A stretch of DNA of 64,000 nt from Gallispira sp964526435 (GTDB lineage: Bacteria; Bacillota; Clostridia; Lachnospirales; CAG-274). The stretch covers positions 29,203-93,202 of the forward strand of contig CAZGIC010000001.1 in assembly GCA_964526435.1 (NCBI GenBank), in the 5' to 3' direction. The notes under the pieces were generated by a model that made no database searches, was not told the DNA's origin, and saw only the letters and a program-made list of their open reading frames with translations. The translations under genes were made by a program, and so were the position numbers. Every line of letters starts with the position of its first letter. Position 1 is the first letter of the stretch. Shown here one piece after another: positions 34,542-41,382 of this stretch.

Positions 34542-34709
34542 TTAAATAGCTATAGTTTTATTTGCTTTTTCTTTCTCATATTCATTACTTACATATGTAG
34601 CAAATTCTGCTAATGTCATACCTGTTAAACATAAGAAAATTGCATCTACATTTTCAATAGATTCTCCTGTTTCTATTACTTTCACTTTGTAATCATATTC
34701 TTTTTTCAT
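34542..34709 (-). CDS. Small hypothetical acidic protein
   Basis: 55 residues from ATG 34709 with GGAGG upstream (earlier in-frame starts back to 34757 lie inside the upstream gene). Sequence MKKEYDYKVKVIETGESIEN, then IFLCLTGMTLAEFATYVSNE. No family recognised. It follows the 104-residue gene by about 20 bases and ends at the dyad-bearing hairpin, so the pair forms a short operon bounded by dyads on both sides (34508 and 35071). Confidence 0.6.
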   Translation of the reverse strand: MKKEYDYKVKVIETGESIENVDAIFLCLTGMTLAEFATYVSNEYEKEKANKTIAI

Positions 34710-34731
34710 ATGTATTTCCTCCATCTTAACA

Positions 34732-35046
34732 TTAGAATTCACCACGATTAAAAACATTTAACAATGTAACAGTCTTTTTCCGCTTAGCCTCAAAGCAATC
34801 CGTAATATTATTGACAACCATATCTAATAACATTGATTTTGCAATATTTAAATCAGGTGTAACCAAATTTGTTGATACAGGTACCCAATCAAACATACTA
34901 AAAGATACCCAAGTCCAATTGTCACTATTTATGCGAAATAGTTCTCCTATAAGAAATGTTTTTTCATTATTTTTTGTAATTAAACATAGCATTACAACAT
35001 CGGATTTTCTAATCCATTGATAACCTTTGAACATAATTTTCTGCAT
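34732..35046 (-). CDS. Hypothetical protein between two dyad sites
   Basis: 104 residues from ATG 35046, with AAAGGATAAGTG upstream. It contains DVVMLCLITKNNEKTFLIGE and NSDNWTWVSFSMFDWVPVST, suggesting a small beta-rich cytoplasmic protein. No known family, signal or membrane segment. A dyad copy lies 25 bases upstream (35071-35083), placed like an operator, and a second lies beyond the operon end. Function unknown. Confidence 0.6.
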   Translation of the reverse strand: MQKIMFKGYQWIRKSDVVMLCLITKNNEKTFLIGELFRINSDNWTWVSFSMFDWVPVSTNLVTPDLNIAKSMLLDMVVNNITDCFEAKRKKTVTLLNVFNRGEF

Positions 35047-35070
35047 CACTTATCCTTTCTTTTTACTTTT

Positions 35071-35083
35071 GGACAAGTTGTCC
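35071..35083. promoter_or_regulatory. Element dyad GGACAAGTTGTCC
   Basis: Exact core with ACT and AGT at symmetric distance on either side. It lies between the divergent genes at 35046 (minus) and 35174 (plus), where it could act on both promoters. Confidence 0.75.
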
Positions 35084-35173
35084 TTTAGTCGAAATTTGCC
35101 TATTTTCTTTGAATACAATTTGTGATATAATTAATTATAAATAGCATAAATTTAATATTTGAAAGGAGAAGCT

Positions 35174-35809
35174 ATGTCAGAAGAAACTACAAAAGAAATT
35201 ACTAAGCTTATATCAACTATTATTTCATCCGTAGGTACAGTTTATTTTTCAAAAAATTCAACAAACAAAGAAATATATAAAACCAGTTTGGAAAAAGTAT
35301 ACATTCCTTTAATGAAAATTTTTGATGCCTGTGAAAAAGAACTTATAGGATATAAATACAATCCTATCGATGCACAAGAAAAAATATCAGCAATTATTAA
35401 TAAAGAAAAGGATTTTATCAAAAATCTTATTAATGATAACTATGAACTTTTTTCTTCAGGCCTTCCTGTAAAACTTGAAAGTCTTTTAGAAGATGCCCAG
35501 TATAATTTAATATTAGAAAAAGATATTAAAAATATAATTTATTTAATTAAAACTGATTATGAAGCAGCAAAAACTAAATGTGGTTATCCATATACTTCAT
35601 TATCATATTGTTTTTTCAAAGAAGATTTCCGAGGGAAAGCACATATTGCTCACAAAGTTGTATATAAATTTGCCAATATTTGTCTTATTTTCCTTCTGAT
35701 TTCAACAAGTATTTTAACTGCTTTTTCTTTTACTTTAAAAAATATTATACTTTGTATTGTAGTATTAATAATAATAGCAGTACTATACCAATTAGTAATC
35801 ATCCAATAG
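35174..35809 (+). CDS. Hypothetical protein with two C-terminal membrane helices
   Basis: 211 residues from ATG 35174 (GAAAGGAG upstream). The first 155 residues are soluble and helical (SLEKVYIPLMKIFDACEKEL, later SGLPVKLESLLEDAQYN). Two adjacent membrane helices near the C-terminus (FANICLIFLLISTSILTAF, IILCIVVLIIIAVLYQLVII) form a hairpin. It resembles in layout small membrane effectors in mobile elements, but I cannot assign a family. It is monocistronic, divergent from the 35046 gene, with a dyad in the shared upstream region. Confidence 0.65.
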   Translation: MSEETTKEITKLISTIISSVGTVYFSKNSTNKEIYKTSLEKVYIPLMKIFDACEKELIGYKYNPIDAQEKISAIINKEKDFIKNLINDNYELFSSGLPVKLESLLEDAQYNLILEKDIKNIIYLIKTDYEAAKTKCGYPYTSLSYCFFKEDFRGKAHIAHKVVYKFANICLIFLLISTSILTAFSFTLKNIILCIVVLIIIAVLYQLVIIQ

Positions 35810-35834
35810 TAGCCTCTAACATCTTAATCCTCCC

Positions 35835-35978
35835 TTACGCACTTTCCTTAGGATTTAAATCTTTTGATTCTTTAGAAAGAATCATGCCAACTAAAACATT
35901 GTAAGCTGTTAATTTATCAGCTTCAGTCATTTTACTAATCAATTCAGCAAAATCCTCAATTGTTAATTCCTTATACAT
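35835..35978 (-). CDS. Small acidic helical protein opposite the XRE repressor
   Basis: 47 residues from ATG 35978, with GGGAGGTG upstream. It is helical (MYKELTIEDFAELISKMTEA, then YNVLVGMILSKESKD), without a known domain. It is transcribed divergently from the XRE gene at 36175 from a consensus promoter (36050-36078). Such small proteins facing a phage-like repressor are often its counterpart or antirepressor; this is inference from position. Confidence 0.6.
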   Translation of the reverse strand: MYKELTIEDFAELISKMTEADKLTAYNVLVGMILSKESKDLNPKESA

Positions 35979-36049
35979 TTTATCACCTCCCATTTTTATT
36001 AGGTATTTATATACACCTTTTTCATTCAATAAAGTATATCTATATACCT

Positions 36050-36149
36050 ATAATATTTCATATTCAAGTATTTGTCAACACTTTTTTTTAAAAAATATTT
36101 AATTTTATAGAAAATAGGTGTTGACACGCACCTTAACTATATGTATAAT
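36050..36149. promoter_or_regulatory. Divergent consensus promoters with operator
   Basis: Minus strand: TTGACA (36073-36078), 17-base spacer, TATTAT (36050-36055). Plus strand: TTGACA (36121-36126), 17-base spacer, TATAAT (36144-36149). AGGTG (36116-36120) and CACCT (36129-36133) form an inverted repeat over the plus -35 box, a likely autoregulatory operator of the XRE protein. Confidence 0.8.
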
Positions 36150-36174
36150 AAATTTAGGAGGTGAGAATATTTAT

Positions 36175-36642
36175 ATGGATAATACAAAAGAAATCGGCAA
36201 AAGATTTCAAAATATTAGAAAAGAATTAAAATTAAAGCAATCACAAATTGCAAAAGAAACAGGTGTAAGTGATGCTGTTATCAAAAACTTGGAAGGTGGT
36301 AGAACAAAATCTTTAAATATGCCAATAATTAATTATTTTTGTCAAAAATATAATATAAATATAAATTGGATATTAAAAGGTGAAGGGGAACCTGTAAAGG
36401 AAATTTCAACAGTTGACAAACTCTGTAAAGAATATAATTTTTCCGAACCCGAAAGGATAATGTTGGAAAACTATACTAAACTTTCAAGCGAAGAACGTAA
36501 AAATTTCACAAGTTATTTAATTAAACTGCTTGGAGGAATTGAAAATATTGAGAATAAAGAACTTTATGATGAAGTCGTTGATAATTATAAAAATATAATG
36601 AATTCTGATTCAGAGAATAATAAAAATAAATGTGCAGAATAA
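36175..36642 (+). CDS. XRE/CI-like repressor
   Basis: 155 residues from ATG 36175 (AGGAGGTG upstream). The N-terminal Cro/CI HTH (RFQNIRKELKLKQSQIAKET, VSDAVIKNLEGGRTKSL) and the segment ININWILKGEGEP match phage-type repressors. The C-terminal part is a short helical domain rather than a LexA-type peptidase, so SOS self-cleavage is not expected. Its promoter is near consensus and overlaps an AGGTG/CACCT repeat. It is the best candidate for the master switch of this end of the element. Confidence 0.85.
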   Translation: MDNTKEIGKRFQNIRKELKLKQSQIAKETGVSDAVIKNLEGGRTKSLNMPIINYFCQKYNININWILKGEGEPVKEISTVDKLCKEYNFSEPERIMLENYTKLSSEERKNFTSYLIKLLGGIENIENKELYDEVVDNYKNIMNSDSENNKNKCAE

Positions 36643-36670
36643 AAAGCACCCAATTGTTATTGTTTTAATA

Positions 36671-36808
36671 TTATATTAAAATGATAATATTTGCTGTTTT
36701 TGACTTGTTTATATTAACATACAACGTGTATTTGCGTCTGTCAACAATTGAGTAAACCTCTTTATTATTCAAAAATATGTATTTTTTATAATAATTATAT
36801 TTTAACAT
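36671..36808 (-). CDS. Possible 45-residue basic small protein
   Basis: ATG at 36808 with AAAGGGTG 8 bases upstream, 45 codons and TAA. The product is basic and tyrosine-rich (MLKYNYYKKYIFLNNKEVYS, later DRRKYTLYVNINKSK). It lies within a 340-base gap, convergent with the XRE gene. A perfect 10-bp inverted repeat, AGCACCCAAT at 36645-36654 and its complement at 36840-36849, encloses the whole ORF, so the message can be circularised by a long-range stem. This could be a real small gene or type-I-toxin-like unit, or a chance frame in AT-rich DNA. Confidence 0.4.
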   Translation of the reverse strand: MLKYNYYKKYIFLNNKEVYSIVDRRKYTLYVNINKSKTANIIILI

Positions 36809-36982
36809 TTATACAACACCCTTTCTATAAAGATAAAAGATTGGGTGCTGATATAAATATAGCATAATTGAACATATTTCGACAATATTTACGTTCGAAA
36901 TAAAAACATCTTTCCTTTCAATATACTTTTTGTTATAATTAAATTAACAAGTATTGATTTATAATGAGAAAGGGATGATATT

Positions 36983-37714
36983 ATGGAATACGAAGTAATT
37001 GGAGATAAAAAGATAGTTGAATATAATGAAAATGAAAACATTTCACTTAATATTTTAAAGAAAGCTTTAGCCTATGCCGAAGAAGAAAAAAAATTAAAGA
37101 ACATAGAATTGACATCTAAAGCTAAAGCTAAAATATTAAATCTTGCATATATAATATTAGAATCTGTATTAGGCAGATTTATTTTATACTTCATATTATT
37201 AGGAATAATACCTGTTCCTGATAGCTTTGAAGCTACAGGGTTATTTGTGGCAATATACGCTGTTATTTGTTTTATTGTTGCAGCTTTTGATCCTTATGAT
37301 ATTTATAAAAAATTGCTTAGTAAAACAACCTTAAGAGAAAGAATTATAAAGAAAACAGAGCAGTTAAAGAAAACCAGAAACAAAGCTATTGAACAGTATG
37401 AAGCTGATAAACATAACTTCGGAAAATTAAAAGACCTCTTAGACGAAAAATGCGGTAATATTAAAACAGCAAAATTTTTAATTCAAGTACTTGAAACAGG
37501 GAAAGCAAAAGATTTAAAAGAGGCAAAACTTTTATATCAGCAAAAATTAAAAGATGATGATGCCTACAAAAGGAAATTGATCAGAAATGGTGTAATTGGC
37601 GGAGGAGCAATTTATTTAGGTATGTTAGCAGCTTTTTTAGCAGCAGTTATAATAGCGTTACCTATATTTTTTAAATTAGATAATATAGGTAAAGATAAAA
37701 CGTGGTGGTGGTAA
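36983..37714 (+). CDS. Hypothetical membrane protein with cytoplasmic helical domain
   Basis: 243 residues from ATG 36983 (AAAGGGATG upstream; promoter-like TTATAAT at about 36930-36945). There are two membrane helices near residues 55-105 (RFILYFILLGIIPVPDSF; GLFVAIYAVICFIVAAF), a long charged helical region (TEQLKKTRNKAIEQYEADKH), and a third hydrophobic segment near the end (GGGAIYLGMLAAFLAAVIIA). No family recognised. A dyad site and a fic gene follow on the same strand, 9 and 46 bases downstream, so these genes may form an accessory module with the 56-residue HTH gene. Confidence 0.65.
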   Translation: MEYEVIGDKKIVEYNENENISLNILKKALAYAEEEKKLKNIELTSKAKAKILNLAYIILESVLGRFILYFILLGIIPVPDSFEATGLFVAIYAVICFIVAAFDPYDIYKKLLSKTTLRERIIKKTEQLKKTRNKAIEQYEADKHNFGKLKDLLDEKCGNIKTAKFLIQVLETGKAKDLKEAKLLYQQKLKDDDAYKRKLIRNGVIGGGAIYLGMLAAFLAAVIIALPIFFKLDNIGKDKTWWW

Positions 37715-37723
37715 TTAACTTGA

Positions 37724-37736
37724 AGACAAGTTGTCC
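37724..37736. promoter_or_regulatory. Element dyad, 12 of 13 bases
   Basis: AGACAAGTTGTCC with outer AACTT/AAGTT symmetry. It lies between the membrane-protein gene and the RBS of fic. Confidence 0.65.
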
Positions 37737-37760
37737 GAATGTTAAGTTTTGGAGGTTTAT

Positions 37761-38546
37761 ATGGACATTGAAAAATTATTAAAAAAAAGAGATTTTCTTA
37801 ATTCTAAACTCGATAAGATAGATAAAAACTTGTTAGAAAATTATAAATTGGACTTTATAATAGGCTATACACATAATTCAACCGCTATTGAGGGAAATAC
37901 TCTTAGTTTAATAGAAACTAAAATGCTGATAGAAGATAAAATTTCCGTAGGTGGAAAATCCCTACGAGAAATTTATGAGGTAGTAAATCATGAAAAGGCA
38001 TACAGATATGTTGAAGAATGTATTGCAGAATGTAAGACTTTAAACGAGGAAATAATAAAAAACATACATCAGATATTAAATGAAAACATATTTATTGGTG
38101 GTATATATAGAAATGAAGTTGCACGAATAACAGGAGCTTCATTTACTCCTCCTGTCGGAACTGATATGTTTATACAAATTAAAAATTTCTATGCAGATTT
38201 AACTTTTAAACCTGAGTTATTAAATCCAATTGAACTTGCAGCTTGGGTTCATGCCGAATTCGTGAGAGTACATCCATTTCCTGATGGCAACGGAAGAACT
38301 TCACGTTTAATAATGAATTATATATTAATGGAAAATGATTTCCCCCCTATTTCTGTATCAGTAGAAGAAAGATTCAATTATTATACTGCACTTGATAAAT
38401 ATGGGCATTACGGGGATATATCTGAGTTTGAAAAATTGGTTGCTAATTTAGTTAATAAACGACTTGATGAGTATATATCATTAATCCCGGAAAAGGAATT
38501 GAATTTAAACGAGGATAAGACAAAGAAAACTGAAATAGATTTATGA
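37761..38546 (+). CDS. Fic-family AMP transferase-type protein
   Basis: 261 residues from ATG 37761 (TGGAGG upstream). The Fic core motif HPFPDGNGRTSR is complete, so the catalytic His and the nucleotide-binding loop are present. An upstream N-terminal segment, HNSTAIEGNTLSLIE, has the S/TxxxEGN-type inhibitory motif of class II Fic proteins, so the enzyme is probably self-inhibited. Fic enzymes transfer AMP or related groups to target proteins and are common in toxin-antitoxin and defence loci. It is flanked by two dyad copies, and a 56-residue HTH gene follows 40 bases downstream. Confidence 0.88.
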   Translation: MDIEKLLKKRDFLNSKLDKIDKNLLENYKLDFIIGYTHNSTAIEGNTLSLIETKMLIEDKISVGGKSLREIYEVVNHEKAYRYVEECIAECKTLNEEIIKNIHQILNENIFIGGIYRNEVARITGASFTPPVGTDMFIQIKNFYADLTFKPELLNPIELAAWVHAEFVRVHPFPDGNGRTSRLIMNYILMENDFPPISVSVEERFNYYTALDKYGHYGDISEFEKLVANLVNKRLDEYISLIPEKELNLNEDKTKKTEIDL

Positions 38547-38558
38547 CAAATAACTTCT

Positions 38559-38571
38559 GGACAAGTTGTCC
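38559..38571. promoter_or_regulatory. Element dyad GGACAAGTTGTCC
   Basis: Exact core with CTT on the left and AAG on the right. It sits between fic and the small HTH gene, a few bases upstream of the latter's GAGGTG ribosome binding site. Confidence 0.75.
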
Positions 38572-38586
38572 GAAAGAGGTGTAAAC

Positions 38587-38757
38587 ATGACAATTAAAGA
38601 AGCAAGAATAGAAGCAGGACTTTCAAGAGCTGAGATGAGCAGGCAATTAGAAATACCAATAAGAACTATTGAAAACTGGGAATCGGGAACAAGAACACCT
38701 AGTCCATGGGTAGAAAAATTGGTTATAAATGCTTTAAGAAATTTAAAAAATAATTAA
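38587..38757 (+). CDS. Minimal XRE/excisionase-like HTH protein
   Basis: 56 residues from ATG 38587 (GAGGTG upstream). It is little more than one helix-turn-helix: KEARIEAGLSRAEMSRQLEI, then PIRTIENWESGTRTPSPWV. It is encoded 70 bases upstream of the serine recombinase, the usual place for a recombination directionality factor or integrase regulator in such elements. It could also be the partner of the preceding fic gene. Position favours the first, but both are inference. Confidence 0.7.
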   Translation: MTIKEARIEAGLSRAEMSRQLEIPIRTIENWESGTRTPSPWVEKLVINALRNLKNN

Positions 38758-38773
38758 AAAATAACAGAAACTA

Positions 38774-38802
38774 TTGACACACCACTCAATGAGTGGTATA
38801 AT
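38774..38802 (+). promoter_or_regulatory. Integrase promoter with palindrome in the spacer
   Basis: TTGACA (38774-38779), 17-base spacer, TATAAT (38797-38802): a consensus promoter. The spacer is filled by a palindrome, ACCACTCA-A-TGAGTGGT (38781-38797), so a bound repressor would block RNA polymerase. It drives the serine recombinase gene, which starts 25 bases downstream of the -10 box. Confidence 0.8.
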
Positions 38803-38827
38803 ATATACATAGAGAGGTGAAAGTATA

Positions 38828-40369
38828 GTGAAAAAACTCTTAGCTGCAGCATATGCAAGATATTCAACTGATTTGCAAACTGACAACAGCATTGCTTATC
38901 AATTTTCAGCCATTGAAAAATATGCTAAAAATCATAACTTAACAATTATTGATAAATTCGCAGATGAGGCATTGTCAGGAGTAAATATAAACAGACCCGG
39001 ATTTTTAGAATTAAAGAAAAACGCTTTAGAGGGGAAATATGAAGCCATTGTTATATATGATATAACAAGACTTAACAGAAATGTTGGGGATTGGATGGAT
39101 TTTCACAAACTAATGACTGACTTAAACGTTAAGATACTTTCACCAACTCAAAGAATTGGTAGTTTTTACAATCCAAATGACTTTTTGATGGGAGGAATGA
39201 ATGCATTAATTGGAGAACATTTTGTCCTTGTCACAAGAGAAAAAACTATTGCAGGACTTAAAGAAAGGGCAGCAAACAGAAAATTCAATGGTGGTGTGCC
39301 ACCATATGGTTATGATGTAGATAATGATGGCAATTATATTATAAATGAAACGGAAGCTGATATTATAAGGCAAATATTCAAAATGTATATTTCAGGGGCT
39401 GAATATCCGGAAATTATAAAAACAGCAAACGAAATGGGATATGTTGGTCGCAGAGGCGGTAAGCTATCAAGAGGTACATTAAACGGAATTTTAAAAAACG
39501 AAAAATATATTGGAACATATATTTATAATGAATATCAACATAGAGTGCTCTCAACGAAAGTTGGCAGTATAAAAAATCCTGAAGAAGAGGTAATACGTAT
39601 TCCAAACGGTATACCGGCTATAATTGATAAAAATTCTTGGGATGTTGCTAAACAGCGTATAAGTAAACGTATGGCTAAATTCGCATCTAACGAAAGCTAT
39701 CCGCTAAAAGGATTAATTTATTGCGGAACCTGTAGCAACCAATACAGAGGAGAAAGAAATATAAATTCAAGAGGATATGGTGGCAGATATTATAGATGCG
39801 GAGGGAAGAGAGACAAAAAAGTCTTTTGTGATAACATAGGTGTGAGAGCAGAAATATTAGAAGAATTTGTAAAAGATGCTTTAAATAAACACTTTTTCAA
39901 ATATAATATATCTAAAATGGTTGATTTAATCATTCTTGAACTTAGTAATAGACAAGTAAATCAGAATGATATATTAACAATTAAAAGGGAGATGAATGAA
40001 ATTGACAAAAAGCTAAATAACATTACACTTGCAATAGAACAGGGAATTATATATGACGGTTTATTAGATAAGGTAAATGCATTGAAAAACAGGAGATCAA
40101 AGCTTCTCACATTTTCCAAAGAAATTAATAAGAAACCTGATCTCCCGTCAAGACAATTCATAACAGATAAACTGTCATATTACCGCAATACTTTAAATAG
40201 TACAAACACTAATGAATATTACACTGGTGTAAGAAATGCGGTTAAAAAAATAATAATAGAAAACACAGGCGACATAAATATCTATGTTAGAAATTTAGTC
40301 GTGGTGTTAGCACGTAGCGAGAAGCGGATTCGAACCGCTGACCTTTCGGGTATGAACCGAACGCTCTAG
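38828..40369 (+). CDS. Serine recombinase (element integrase)
   Basis: 513 residues. The start is GTG 38828, supported by GAGGTG 8 bases upstream. The N-terminal resolvase domain has AAYARYSTDLQTDNSIAYQ with the catalytic serine and IVIYDITRLNRN. A recombinase domain (YGYDVDNDGNYIINETEADI), a zinc ribbon (IYCGTCSNQYRG and following Cys) and a coiled coil follow. Large serine recombinases integrate and excise elements without host factors, usually with a directionality factor. The final 15 or so codons read antisense through the tRNA-Met gene, so the natural C-terminus depends on the integration junction. Confidence 0.92.
   Translation: MKKLLAAAYARYSTDLQTDNSIAYQFSAIEKYAKNHNLTIIDKFADEALSGVNINRPGFLELKKNALEGKYEAIVIYDITRLNRNVGDWMDFHKLMTDLNVKILSPTQRIGSFYNPNDFLMGGMNALIGEHFVLVTREKTIAGLKERAANRKFNGGVPPYGYDVDNDGNYIINETEADIIRQIFKMYISGAEYPEIIKTANEMGYVGRRGGKLSRGTLNGILKNEKYIGTYIYNEYQHRVLSTKVGSIKNPEEEVIRIPNGIPAIIDKNSWDVAKQRISKRMAKFASNESYPLKGLIYCGTCSNQYRGERNINSRGYGGRYYRCGGKRDKKVFCDNIGVRAEILEEFVKDALNKHFFKYNISKMVDLIILELSNRQVNQNDILTIKREMNEIDKKLNNITLAIEQGIIYDGLLDKVNALKNRRSKLLTFSKEINKKPDLPSRQFITDKLSYYRNTLNSTNTNEYYTGVRNAVKKIIIENTGDINIYVRNLVVVLARSEKRIRTADLSGMNRTL
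40310..40335. other. Presumed right attachment junction of the ICE
   Basis: The integrase frame crosses into the 3' end of tRNA-Met here, and gene content changes from mobile to housekeeping. The tRNA 3' end normally holds the crossover core and is rebuilt by the element. The partner site lies left of the window, so the exact core cannot be read. The discriminator is followed by CGT rather than CCA. Confidence 0.55.
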
Positions 40370-40388
40370 CCAACTAAGCTATCTCGCC
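40315..40388 (-). tRNA. tRNA-Met (anticodon CAT)
   Basis: 74 bases. Acceptor GGCGAGA pairs with TCTCGCT (one G-U), D-arm with AGTTGGCTAG, anticodon stem TTCGG/CCGAA with loop TTCATAC, T-arm AGCGG-TTCGAAT-CCGCT. The paired first base argues for elongator tRNA-Met over initiator; a tRNA-Ile2 read through a modified C is also possible with a CAT anticodon. No CCA is encoded. The 3' end adjoins the ICE. Confidence 0.9.
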
Positions 40389-40392
40389 ATAA

Positions 40393-40465
40393 TGGGAACA
40401 ACAGGGCTCGAACCTGTGACCCCCTGCTTGTAAGGCAGATGCTCTCCCAGCTGAGCTATGCTCCC
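40393..40465 (-). tRNA. tRNA-Val (anticodon TAC)
   Basis: 73 bases, cloverleaf complete: acceptor GGGAGCA/TGTTCCC, anticodon loop CTTACAA on stem TCTGC/GCAGG, T-arm ACAGG-TTCGAGC-CCTGT. It lies 4 bases upstream of tRNA-Met on the same strand, so the two share a transcript. Confidence 0.95.
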
Positions 40466-40501
40466 ATTCACATTCAGGTTTATCACCCGAACACAAATAA
40501 T

Positions 40502-40530
40502 ATTATAGCAGAACATTTTAAGTTTGTCAA
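40502..40530 (-). promoter_or_regulatory. Promoter of the tRNA-Val/tRNA-Met pair
   Basis: Minus strand TTGACA (40525-40530), 17-base spacer, TATAAT (40502-40507): perfect consensus, about 37 bases upstream of tRNA-Val. The remaining gap to 40632 holds only AT-rich DNA and a ten-base TGTAAAAGT-type inverted repeat (about 40565-40617). Confidence 0.85.
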
Positions 40531-40632
40531 CAACTTTTTTAAATTTTTTTACATTTTTTTATAAAATGTAAAAGTAATTTCCGATTTCCCTGCCAGATAC
40601 CGAAAATCACTTTTACACAACAATTTTGTAAA

Positions 40633-41376
40633 TCAAATTATTTCCCTTAATTTATAAAAAACCCAAATCAAACCATATACAAAAGGCTGGTGTAACATAT
40701 AAATCCAAAGGCTTCCCCTGCTTATTTCTTCTATAACAGTATTTGGAACCCCCTTAAGAATTACAATCCAATTCTTTCTTTTCATAACTCTGTACAGAAA
40801 ATATCCTGATATAAACAAAAATATCCACGGCATAAGTGAAAAATAATCTGCGGAATAAAACTCATCTTCCATAAACCCCAGATAAGTCATAAAATCCCCA
40901 CTGTACAAATATTCAGGTACCTTTATTCTGTAAAAAAACAAATATCCCACATTTATATCCTTTGTAAATATATATAATGAAATACTTAATATAAGTCCCA
41001 AAATATCATTTATATGTTTAAGAATCTTTTCAATAACAATCATTATAAGCACTGCTGAGCCTATCATTGTAAGTATGCCGAATTTAATTATCCCCTCAGG
41101 CATAAACAAAGCAGTAACCAGCGTTATTACAGCACCCATCAGGAATATACATATACCTCTTTTAATATGATTTCTGCTCATTGACCAGCAGAAACCTGAA
41201 ATTATTATGAAAGTAAAGCTTATAAACTTCTGCCACACTTCCCCGGGCAGGGATACAAACCAGTCAATATTTCTGTTGAATAAATACACCAGGTCCCATA
41301 AGCCATGATATATGATCATATTTAAAATAACAAAAACTTTTATAAAGTCAATAACATAATACCTTTCTTTTTCCAT
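40633..41376 (-). CDS. DUF1624/acyltransferase-like integral membrane protein
   Basis: 247 residues with about seven membrane helices. The start RYYVIDFIKVFVILNMIIYH and the histidine after the first helix are typical of DUF1624 and heparan-alpha-glucosaminide N-acetyltransferase-like proteins, as is FTFIIISGFCWSMSRNHIKR. These are thought to acetylate sugars across the membrane, but substrates in Clostridia are unknown. It follows malQ by 6 bases on the same strand, so the two are co-transcribed. The function in this operon is uncertain. Confidence 0.75.
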   Translation of the reverse strand: MEKERYYVIDFIKVFVILNMIIYHGLWDLVYLFNRNIDWFVSLPGEVWQKFISFTFIIISGFCWSMSRNHIKRGICIFLMGAVITLVTALFMPEGIIKFGILTMIGSAVLIMIVIEKILKHINDILGLILSISLYIFTKDINVGYLFFYRIKVPEYLYSGDFMTYLGFMEDEFYSADYFSLMPWIFLFISGYFLYRVMKRKNWIVILKGVPNTVIEEISRGSLWIYMLHQPFVYGLIWVFYKLREII

Positions 41377-41382
41377 TTTCCT

